58,258 nt of DNA from Peptococcaceae bacterium CEB3 (GTDB lineage Bacteria > Bacillota > Desulfitobacteriia > Desulfitobacteriales > Desulfitobacteriaceae): positions 1-58,258 of the forward strand of contig LDXJ01000040.1 in NCBI GenBank assembly GCA_001029295.1, given 5' to 3'. The notes under the pieces were generated by a model. That model ran no database searches, had not been told where the DNA came from, and saw nothing but the letters and a program-made list of their open reading frames with translations. Positions 25,937 to 32,395 of the stretch are shown piece by piece. Position 1 is the stretch's first letter. Each line of letters opens with the position of its first letter. A program made the position numbers and the translations under genes.

Positions 25937-26594
25937 ACGGGTCATGCTGACTCCTGCGGACATCGAACAGAGGGTGGGGGAGCTCAACCGGGCCCTGAAG
26001 GACGCAGGGATCGCTCTCAACGTTCACCCGGGAGCGGAGAACCACATCTTTCCGGCCATGGCCGGCTATCTGCAAGAGGGCAGGCTCCTCAGCGCCGGCG
26101 GGAAGGGCAAGTATCTCCTGCTGGAGCTCCCGGCCTGGGAGATACCGCCCTATACGGAGCAGGTCTTCTTCGAACTGAAACTGGCGGGAGTCACCCCGGT
26201 CCTGGCTCATCCGGAACGCTATCCGGCGCTCTGGGAGGCTCCGGGGCGCTTGGGGCAATGGTTAAAGCTCGGGGTCCTCCTGCAAATCGACCTGCGTAGC
26301 CTCAGCGGCCACTACGGCCGCCTGGCCAAAGAATGGGCGCAGGAACTCGCGCGCAGCGGCTTCGTGCATGCTATCGGCAGCGACGCCCACAGCCCCTCAC
26401 ATCGGCAGAACCCGTACCGGGATGAATTGGACAAGCTGCAAAGCCTGGCGGGGGACGCGCGTTTCCGGGCCATGACAGAGGATAATCCCCGCCGAATCCT
26501 GCTGGGGGAGGACTTGCCTTCGCCGGCGGAGGACATCTTAAGGGAGGATTCGCCCAGGACCCGGAGAAAGTCTTGGTTCCGGCGGCTGCACTAG
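25800..26594 (+). CDS. PHP-type protein-tyrosine phosphatase CpsB/YwqE
   Basis: 264 residues. The PHP-domain metal motif DFHCHLLPGVDDGA starts at residue 3. Further conserved pieces are TTVVATPHVLEG, NVHPGAENHIF, TPVLAHPERYPAL and HAIGSDAHSPSHR, which supply the histidines and aspartate for the metal cluster. The enzyme dephosphorylates the CpsD-type kinase and so modulates polysaccharide export. The ATG at 25800 follows GGGAGTGAAGGGAAG. The first 45 codons are duplicated upstream as a fragment. A basic C-terminal tail ends RTRRKSWFRRLH. Confidence 0.92.
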   Translation: MIDFHCHLLPGVDDGAESLAEGLAIARQLYEAGFTTVVATPHVLEGRVMLTPADIEQRVGELNRALKDAGIALNVHPGAENHIFPAMAGYLQEGRLLSAGGKGKYLLLELPAWEIPPYTEQVFFELKLAGVTPVLAHPERYPALWEAPGRLGQWLKLGVLLQIDLRSLSGHYGRLAKEWAQELARSGFVHAIGSDAHSPSHRQNPYRDELDKLQSLAGDARFRAMTEDNPRRILLGEDLPSPAEDILREDSPRTRRKSWFRRLH

Positions 26595-26793
26595 AACCTC
26601 CGTTGAAATTCCTAAAAAATTCGCGGGATAAATTGCCGAACCCGGTCAAGCCTGGGAACACAATGTGGACGAATGAGTATACTATAATCAGAACGGGAGT
26701 TCCCGATGAACAAGCCCAGGGACGGGCCCCTCTCCCTATGGCGGGAGACATCCCGTTCAAAGACCCGGGGAGGATGGAAAGGAGGTTCCCAGC

Positions 26794-27018
26794 ATGCCAG
26801 TGACAGCCAATGCCAAAGGAACGGTCGTGGTGGTCACCTATCAGATCGGGGTCAACAGCAGCGGCGGCCCGATCCTGCGCCAGCGGAGCATTCCCAACGT
26901 CAAAAGCACGGCCACGGATCAAGACGTCTACGACGTGATCCAAGCCATCTACGGCCTGCAAGAGCACTCAGTCATCAGCGTCCGGCGTGACAACCGGATC
27001 GAATTGTCCCAAGCCTAA
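26794..27018 (+). CDS. DUF1659-family small protein
   Basis: 74 residues resembling the DUF1659 family: VVVVTYQIGVNSSGGPILRQ, then a segment ending DQDVYDVIQAIYGLQEHSVI and a short basic end. The function is unknown. In Firmicutes it is regularly followed by a DUF2922 gene, as here (52 bases downstream). It is predicted to be small, soluble and beta-strand rich. The start follows AAAGGAGGTTCCCAGC. About 110 bases upstream there is a TATAAT (26683-26688), but no clear -35 could be found. Confidence 0.75.
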   Translation: MPVTANAKGTVVVVTYQIGVNSSGGPILRQRSIPNVKSTATDQDVYDVIQAIYGLQEHSVISVRRDNRIELSQA

Positions 27019-27070
27019 GCGAGGTCGGGGGAACCCGGCCAGCCCGGAGACGAGCGAGGAGGAATGAGCG

Positions 27071-27310
27071 ATGCCCATCACCACGCGTAAAATTCTGCGC
27101 ATGACTTTTAATACCGCGGCGGGAAAAGCCGTGACTTTGACCCTCCCCGATCCGAAAGCTGACCTGACCGCCGCCCAGATTGAAACGGTCATGGACCAGA
27201 TCATCAGCAAAAACCTGTTTACCGGCACGGGAGGGGACTATCTTTCCAAACAGGATATAAAAATCGTCGACACCTCCACCAATGATTTGTACGACCCGCC
27301 GGCCGCCTAA
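27071..27310 (+). CDS. DUF2922-family small protein
   Basis: 79 residues. The pattern ILRMTFNTAAGKAVTLTLPD, then KADLTAAQIETVMDQIISKN and a final KQDIKIVDTSTNDLYD is typical of DUF2922. Function unknown. It always seems to travel with DUF1659, and the two together with YvrJ make a compact cassette. The ribosome site GAGGAGG precedes the ATG at 27071. Confidence 0.8.
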   Translation: MPITTRKILRMTFNTAAGKAVTLTLPDPKADLTAAQIETVMDQIISKNLFTGTGGDYLSKQDIKIVDTSTNDLYDPPAA

Positions 27311-27535
27311 AGTCTAAGGCGGAGGGCCCGGATAGCGGTCGCCAAGGACTTCGCCGAGCAAGAACAGATGAGAGCCGGATAGGACGCGGGCGGCGGTCGG
27401 GAGCGGAAAGCTCCGGCCGGCCGCCCCTTTGTCTCGGTCCACTGCCAAACCTGGGACAACGAGCATAGAATATTCGGGAGGGGCTCGCGCCCGACCGTCC
27501 AACCTTTTGGCCAGCGCAAGACGGGAGGAAGAAAC

Positions 27536-27700
27536 ATGGTGGATCTGCTGAACCTGGTGGGGAATTTCGGTTTTCCGATTGCGCTCAGCGCCTACCTTCT
27601 GGTGCGCATCGAGCGCAGGCTGACGGAGCTTTCCACAAGTATCACGGAACTGGCCAAAGCGATCGCCGTCCTGGAAGTGAGGGGTAGGGAGAAGGTCTGA
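27536..27700 (+). CDS. yvrJ: YvrJ-family small membrane protein
   Basis: 54 residues. The first 24 (MVDLLNLVGNFGFPIALSAY and LLVR) form one predicted membrane segment. The rest is an amphipathic helix RIERRLTELSTSITELAKAI. This is the layout of YvrJ proteins, of unknown role, whose single membrane span plus coiled tail resembles small holins. The ATG at 27536 follows GGGAGGAAG. Its position directly before an amidase gene fits a holin-like helper for wall-enzyme release, which is inference only. Confidence 0.8.
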   Translation: MVDLLNLVGNFGFPIALSAYLLVRIERRLTELSTSITELAKAIAVLEVRGREKV

Positions 27701-27797
27701 GCCCACGCCCCGCTAAACCCACTCTTGGCCGAACGCGGACAAAACGTTCGGTCTCCTCTGTTATCCCGTTAGAGCATGAGATAAAGGAGGAGAAGCA

Positions 27798-28253
27798 ATG
27801 GATTGGCAAAAAATCGTCATTCATCATTCCGCCAGCCCGACCGTCGTCAGGCGCCAAGGCCGCGCCGTTCCCGTCAACGCCGCCGTGATTCGGGAGTGGC
27901 ATCTGGCGAAAGGCTGGAGTGATATCGGCTACCACTTTGTCATTCTGCCCGACGGAACCTGCGAGAAAGGCAGGCCCCTGAACAGGCCGGGCGCGCACTG
28001 CCGTGCCTCTCAGCGCAACCTCTTGGGCATAGGAGTCTGCCTGGTGGGAGACTTCAGCAAGGAGGAGGTGCCGGATGCCCAGCTGCGGGGCCTCCTGGAG
28101 AAGGCTGAGACTCTCCTGCAAGCCTATCACCTGACCCTCGATGCCGTGGAACTGCACAGGGAGGTGCCCGGAGCGGTCACGGAGTGCCCGGGACGCTATT
28201 TCCCCGCGGATCTCCTGTTCGACGGATTGAGGGAGAGCCTGGGTGAGCCCTGA
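27798..28253 (+). CDS. N-acetylmuramoyl-L-alanine amidase (Amidase_2)
   Basis: 151 residues with a complete Amidase_2/PGRP-type fold. The zinc-ligand start IVIHHSASP, WHLAKGWSDIGYHFVILPDG, CRASQRNLLGIGVCLVGDFS and LHREVPGAVTECPGRYFPA (second His and Cys ligands) are all present. It cleaves the amide bond between MurNAc and L-Ala in peptidoglycan. There is no signal peptide, so export would need a holin, autolysis or another route; the adjacent YvrJ protein is a candidate partner. The start follows AAAGGAGGAGAAGC. A strong terminator ends the unit. Confidence 0.92.
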   Translation: MDWQKIVIHHSASPTVVRRQGRAVPVNAAVIREWHLAKGWSDIGYHFVILPDGTCEKGRPLNRPGAHCRASQRNLLGIGVCLVGDFSKEEVPDAQLRGLLEKAETLLQAYHLTLDAVELHREVPGAVTECPGRYFPADLLFDGLRESLGEP

Positions 28254-28306
28254 GGAGCAGAAGAGCGCAGGCGCGAACCCCGTCGAGACGGATGCCGCCG
28301 GAGCGG

Positions 28307-28336
28307 CCCCCCGGGTGAAACCCGGGGGGATCTTTT
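28307..28336 (+). terminator. Terminator after the amidase gene
   Basis: CCCCCCGGGT at 28307-28316 and ACCCGGGGGG at 28320-28329 pair perfectly over 10 bases around a GAA loop, followed by ATCTTTTCC. Confidence 0.85.
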
Positions 28337-28382
28337 CCGCCAAAAAAAGATTAAGATTCTCTAAAAAAATAGGTAAATTTTA

Positions 28383-28456
28383 TAACTTGGAGGAAGGATT
28401 TTCCCCAGAGGTGGCGAATAGTACTACTCAGTAGGAACAAAGTCCCGGAAAAGTCC
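28383..28456 (+). promoter_or_regulatory. Sigma-H-like promoter element, copy 2 (long leader of the polysaccharide operon)
   Basis: AGGATTT at 28395-28401 and GAAT at 28416-28419, again 21 bases apart. The flanks ACTTGGAGGAAGGATTTTCC and, downstream, GTAGGAACAAAGTCC are shared with copies near 52.0 kb and 18.7 kb. A transcript from here would have a leader of about 830 bases before galE. Confidence 0.6.
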
Positions 28457-28524
28457 CTGGGACTGACAGGGCGTGAAGTTCCCTGCAGAACGGTGAGGCG
28501 AAATATCGAAAGATGGCGAAATTT

Positions 28525-28628
28525 AAGTAGACGTGAAATCCAAGGAGGCGTAGAAGTCTAAGCAGACGCGGAGGTCTAAGCAGGCGCAGAAGCCTAAGCA
28601 GATGCAGAAATCTAGGTAGACGTAGATG
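28525..28628 (+). repeat. 18-base tandem repeat in the operon leader
   Basis: Six imperfect units with consensus AAGCAGACGCAGAAGTCT. The clearest are at 28542-28559, 28560-28577, 28578-28595 and 28596-28613. The units differ mostly by transitions. There are no spacers and no coding frame with meaning. Confidence 0.75.
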
Positions 28629-28707
28629 AAGCAGGATAGTAGTAGATGTTTCTCAAGACGGTTTTGCCTAATGGCGGCCTGAAAGGGGCGTCAGGGGTAA
28701 CTCAGAG

Positions 28708-28743
28708 AAAGCAGTATCCTGCGGTGAAGGAGACTGCTTTTTT
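28708..28743 (+). terminator. Leader terminator upstream of galE
   Basis: AAAGCAGT at 28708-28715 pairs with ACTGCTTT at 28733-28740; inside, TCCT pairs with AGGA around GCGGTGA. The 3' side ends in TTTTTT. It lies between the sigma-H-like element and galE, so it may act as an attenuator. Confidence 0.7.
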
Positions 28744-28937
28744 CCTTGGAGACATCGCCCATTTTTGTTGTGGGACTTGGTGATGAGGAAAGCCTCGTTT
28801 CACCCGGCCCGGGGCACAGAGTTTTAGGCGCAAAATTTGCTCGGCCTTATGCCAACCGTGTCGATGAAAAACAACCCACTACTTAAAAAATACGCGGAGT
28901 TCACTCCCTTTGAGGGGGTTAAAGGTGAGGATCTCTA

Positions 28938-29029
28938 GGAATCGCCAGACAGACCCTGCGGGAACCGCCGGACAGACGTTGCGGGAATCGCTGGACGGAT
29001 CCTCCGGGAATCACGGGCCGGACGCTTAA
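28938..29029 (+). repeat. 23-base tandem repeat upstream of galE
   Basis: Four units of 23 bases: 28938-28960, 28961-28983, 28984-29006 and 29007-29029. Each begins GGAATCGCC or a close variant and contains GGACAGAC-like sequence. Similarity is about 70-80% between neighbours. Confidence 0.75.
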
Positions 29030-29261
29030 CAGACGCTTAATAGATCCCTGAAGGGAAAAGAGGGAGTGTAGCCGATTCAGTTTTTTGTCCGAACTCCCTG
29101 CTAAGATAGAAATGGCGAGAGGGAAGTGCCGGGGATTGGGGGGTGATGGCCTGCCAACCCGTCCATTATCCCTTAGAGACATCCATACAGAAAGCTCACG
29201 TTTGCACAGGTTGTTAGGACAGGTAGATAGACAGAAGAGCGTCGGGAGGTGTGAGGTAAGA

Positions 29262-30224
29262 GTGAGGATCCTGGTAACCGGGGGAGCGGGGTTTATCGGC
29301 TCTCACGTCGTGGACAGGCTGGTCGCGGCAGACCACCACGTGGCGGTGATCGACAACTTATCAAGCGGGCTGAAAGAACATATCAACGGTAAAGCGGTTT
29401 TTTATCGCTGCGATATCGGTGACACGGAGCGGCTGGAGAGAATTTTCGCCGCTGAGCGGCCGGATTATGTTATTCATCACGCCGCTCAAATCAGTGTGCA
29501 AAACTCGCTGAGCGATCCCTTGCAAGACGCGCGTGTCAATATCATGGGGACTTTGAACCTCTTAAACTGCTGCCGGGACTTCGGCGTTCGAAAAATTATC
29601 TACGCCTCCTCAGCCGCGGTGTATGGTAATCCAGAGTATCTGCCCCTGGATGAGAAGCATAGCCTAAACCCGCTTTCCCCTTATGGCGTCTCCAAGCACA
29701 CGCCTGAGCATTACATCCAGATGTATGCCGGCGCTTACGGGCTGAATTACACGGTCCTAAGGTATGCCAACGCTTACGGTCCCCGGCAGGATGCCCTGGG
29801 GGAAGGCGGGGTGGTCTCGATCTTCATCGACCGCTTGCTCCAGGAGAACCCTGTCGTCATCTACGGCGACGGGGAGCAGACCCGGGATTTCGTCTACGTG
29901 GAGGATCTGGCCGAAGCCAACTTAATGGCCCTGGAGCGTGGAGACTACGGGATTTACAACATAGGCACCTCGGTGCGCACCTCGGTCAACTCCCTGTTGG
30001 AGGCCATCAATGAAATCAATGGCTCCCATGCCAGGCCGGTGCACAAGCCGGCGCGGCCGGGGGATATCCGGCACAGCTATATGTGCGGTGAGAAGGCCCG
30101 CCTCGAGTTGGGGTGGGGGCCGAAGTTCAGCCTCTACGAGGGGCTGGAGCTGACCCTCAAGTATTACTTGAATCTGTATACCGGGAAAGGAGGAATGGAG
30201 GGTGCTGGGTCAGAGGCGTTTTAA
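29262..30224 (+). CDS. NAD-dependent UDP-glucose/GlcNAc 4-epimerase (GalE-like)
   Basis: 320 residues. The N-terminus reads [20 protein letters not shown] (NAD-binding GxxGxxG), then VIDNLSSGLKEHI, the catalytic ASSAAVYGNPEYLPLDE and SPYGVSKHTPEHY (YxxxK), and RYANAYGPRQDALGEGGV. It converts between glucose- and galactose-type UDP-sugars for the polysaccharide; whether it prefers GlcNAc cannot be decided. The GTG at 29262, with GAGGT upstream, fits the family N-terminus exactly. The frame is open further upstream to 29085 without homology. It is the first gene of the main assembly operon. Confidence 0.88.
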   Translation: MRILVTGGAGFIGSHVVDRLVAADHHVAVIDNLSSGLKEHINGKAVFYRCDIGDTERLERIFAAERPDYVIHHAAQISVQNSLSDPLQDARVNIMGTLNLLNCCRDFGVRKIIYASSAAVYGNPEYLPLDEKHSLNPLSPYGVSKHTPEHYIQMYAGAYGLNYTVLRYANAYGPRQDALGEGGVVSIFIDRLLQENPVVIYGDGEQTRDFVYVEDLAEANLMALERGDYGIYNIGTSVRTSVNSLLEAINEINGSHARPVHKPARPGDIRHSYMCGEKARLELGWGPKFSLYEGLELTLKYYLNLYTGKGGMEGAGSEAF

Positions 30225-30282
30225 GGATAAAGCCAAGAGGTGCCGTTGGCTGCACGGGGCGTCTGATGGTCCGGGGCAGGGT

Positions 30283-30334
30283 TTATAAGAAGAGTAGTGC
30301 TTATAACAAGATAGTGATTATAGGAAGAGTAGGG
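30283..30334 (+). repeat. 17-18-base tandem repeat between galE and the next gene
   Basis: Three units: TTATAAGAAGAGTAGTGC at 30283-30300, TTATAACAAGATAGTGA at 30301-30317 and TTATAGGAAGAGTAGGG at 30318-30334. They sit directly upstream of the GGAGGA ribosome site of the next gene. Confidence 0.65.
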
Positions 30335-30351
30335 CACTGGAGGAATGATAG

Positions 30352-31224
30352 TTGGGTGGGTACAGAGCATCTTTTAGGCATCTGGGCCTGATGGTGTCGG
30401 ACTTGGCGCTGATCAATCTATCATATCTGTTCACTTTCACGCTCAGGCTGGGGAGGGACATTCCCTGGAGCAACCTCCATGATTTCGTGCGGGTGGCGCC
30501 TTGGCTCTCCGTCATGGCCGCACTGGTATTTTATTTATTCGGACTGTACAGTGACTGGATTGATAGGAACCCCGCGCAGATTATTTACGCAATCGCCTTT
30601 TCTCTTATTCTTTTGAATCTATTGGCTATGGGCCTTATTTATCTCACGCAGAGCTTTGCTGTTCCCCGGTCTGTCTCCCTGCTGACACCACTCGTAGAGA
30701 TGCTGGTTCTCACTCTCACTCGGTTGAGCATTTGGTCTCTGTACCGAAGACACTTCTTCACCCGGAGAGTGTTGGTCGTGGGCGAGGACGCGGAGGAATC
30801 CAAGGCGGTCGCCAAGAAGTTTCTGAGCTATGCAAACGGCCGTTTTTCCCTGGTCGGCCTGGCTCATGGTTTGGGGGACAAGGAAATCGAGGACATCGAA
30901 GCCGAGATCGGGCAACTGGGCGGGGATGTAGACATAGTGGCCGTCAGCTCGGGCATCGCGGCGCAGGGAAGGCTTGTGGACTACTGTATCCGGGAACGCA
31001 AGGAAATGCTGATCGTCCCCGACGTTCTGGCTGTTCTGCTGCAGAGCTCGGACGCCCGGTTTATGGACGATAAGTGGGTCGCGGTAAGCGCAGATGGCGG
31101 GTCACTCTCTCAGGGATCTACCGGACTTATTCCGAATGATAGGGTGATGGCAAGCACTAATCCTTGGGAAATAGCAACGATTTGGGGAAGGGGGTTTTGG
31201 TATGATTCCGTTAGCAAGGCCTGA
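30352..31224 (+). CDS. N-terminal half of a polyprenyl-phosphate sugar phosphotransferase, catalytic domain absent
   Basis: 290 residues. Four to five predicted membrane helices lie at about residues 10-115 (LGLMVSDLALINLSYLFTFT, WLSVMAALVFYLFGLYSDW, LILLNLLAMGLIYL). A Rossmann-like CoA_binding_3 domain follows (RRVLVVGEDAEESKAVAKKF). This is the layout of WbaP/EpsL-type initiating transferases, but the C-terminal catalytic bac_transf domain is missing. The protein ends in ATIWGRGFWYDSVSKA inside the start of the next gene (23-base overlap). The start is TTG 30352 with GGAGG upstream. A stand-alone catalytic domain is encoded at 34315. It may be a decayed enzyme or a regulatory or scaffold remnant. 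Confidence 0.75.
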   Translation: MGGYRASFRHLGLMVSDLALINLSYLFTFTLRLGRDIPWSNLHDFVRVAPWLSVMAALVFYLFGLYSDWIDRNPAQIIYAIAFSLILLNLLAMGLIYLTQSFAVPRSVSLLTPLVEMLVLTLTRLSIWSLYRRHFFTRRVLVVGEDAEESKAVAKKFLSYANGRFSLVGLAHGLGDKEIEDIEAEIGQLGGDVDIVAVSSGIAAQGRLVDYCIRERKEMLIVPDVLAVLLQSSDARFMDDKWVAVSADGGSLSQGSTGLIPNDRVMASTNPWEIATIWGRGFWYDSVSKA

Positions 31225-32359
31225 TATAACGGAAAGAGAGAAGCAAGCTGTTGCGGAGGTGCTGGATTCCGGTCTCCTGGCGCTGGGACCGAAACTCAAA
31301 GCGTTCGAGCAGAACATTGCGGCCTATGTGGGAACGAGGTATGCCGTGGCCTGCAATAGCGGAACGAGCGCTTTACACATGCTGATCCGGGCTTTGGGCA
31401 TTAAGGAAGGCGACGAAGTCATTACCACACCTTTTAGTTTTGTGGCCTCAAGCAACTGCATGCTCTATGAAGGCGCCAAGCCTGTCTTTGTCGATATTGA
31501 TGAGAAGACATATAACATGGATATCTCTCAAATTGAAGCGAAAATCACGGACCGAACGAAAGCCCTTCTTCCCGTTCACGTCTTCGGCCAACCGGTGAAC
31601 ATGGATGAAGTGAGACGAATCGCTCTTAAGTACGGTCTGGCCGTCATCGAAGACTCTTGTGAAGCCATCGGCTCAGAGTGGAAGGGTAGAAAGGCCGGTT
31701 CCATGTCGGACGCGGGGGTTCTCGCCTTCTACCCCAATAAACAAATAACGACCGGTGAGGGTGGAATCGTTGTTACGAACAGTGAAGACATTGCTAAACT
31801 GTGTTACAGCCTTCGCAATCAAGGGCGCGGCATAGATACCGAGTGGCTCCACCACATTCGCTTGGGCTACAACTACCGGATGAGTGACATCAGTGCAGCT
31901 TTGGGAATAGCCCAGCTTGAGCGCATTGAAGAGATCATTGCCCGGCGGCAGCAGGTCGCGGAGCTGTACATCGACAAGCTGAAAGATGTGGAAGGAATTA
32001 TTCTCCCCACTCTCGACGAAAACGTGAAAATGAGCTGGTTTGTTTTCGTGGTTCGTTTTGAGCCCTGGATCGACAGGGGCCTTGTGCTCGAAATGCTTTT
32101 GGATAGGGGAGTCGCCTGCCGGCCCTATTTCACGGCCATTCATCTGCAACCCTTGTATACAGAAATGTTCGGTTACAAGGAAGGAGATTTTCCGGTGACT
32201 GAACGCGTGGCAAGCGGGACTTTGGCGATTCCCTTCTTTAATAAGATTACCGAGGAGCAGGTCGATACGGTGGTGACCGAGATTAAACGGGCCGTCCGCT
32301 ATGCCGCAATCGCCGATCCCGAGGCCCGGTTTAAGAAGTTGTGGGAAGACGTGGGTTAG
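31202..32359 (+). CDS. DegT/DnrJ/EryC1-family sugar aminotransferase (PglE-like)
   Basis: 385 residues. PLP enzyme that aminates a 4-keto sugar nucleotide. N-terminal IPLARPDITEREKQAVAEVL, CNSGTSALHMLIRALGI, TTPFSFVASSNCMLYEGAKP, VIEDSCEAIGSEWKGRKAG and the PLP-lysine motif FYPNKQITTGEGG (Lys180). Near the end, RPYFTAIHLQPLYTEMFGYK is typical of this family. With the adjacent PglF-like dehydratase and the PglD-like acetyltransferase it forms a probable UDP-N,N'-diacetylbacillosamine route. It is also the only aminotransferase in the window that could serve nonulosonate synthesis. It overlaps the previous gene by 23 bases. Confidence 0.88.
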   Translation: MIPLARPDITEREKQAVAEVLDSGLLALGPKLKAFEQNIAAYVGTRYAVACNSGTSALHMLIRALGIKEGDEVITTPFSFVASSNCMLYEGAKPVFVDIDEKTYNMDISQIEAKITDRTKALLPVHVFGQPVNMDEVRRIALKYGLAVIEDSCEAIGSEWKGRKAGSMSDAGVLAFYPNKQITTGEGGIVVTNSEDIAKLCYSLRNQGRGIDTEWLHHIRLGYNYRMSDISAALGIAQLERIEEIIARRQQVAELYIDKLKDVEGIILPTLDENVKMSWFVFVVRFEPWIDRGLVLEMLLDRGVACRPYFTAIHLQPLYTEMFGYKEGDFPVTERVASGTLAIPFFNKITEEQVDTVVTEIKRAVRYAAIADPEARFKKLWEDVG

Positions 32360-32395
32360 TCGCGCCTCATACATTTGATAAGGGAGCCTTGCCAG

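Larger units (their letters stand above)
28457..29261 (+). other. Long untranslated leader before galE
   Basis: No gene supported. In order it holds an 18-base tandem repeat (28525-28628), a terminator-like hairpin (28708-28743), AT-rich unique sequence, and a 23-base tandem repeat (28938-29029). The frame upstream of galE is open to 29085 but has no conserved content. I did not recognise a known riboswitch class. The terminator inside the leader would need read-through for operon expression. Confidence 0.5.

Noticed and set aside
28243-28434. 63-residue frame after the amidase gene
   Set aside because: It runs through the terminator hairpin and the sigma-H-like element; no ribosome site and no homology.
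28640-28745. Known riboswitch (cyclic di-GMP, ydaO, SAM, T-box) in the polysaccharide leader
   Set aside because: No class-defining core sequence could be matched; only the terminator hairpin is clear, so I left it as an unassigned leader.
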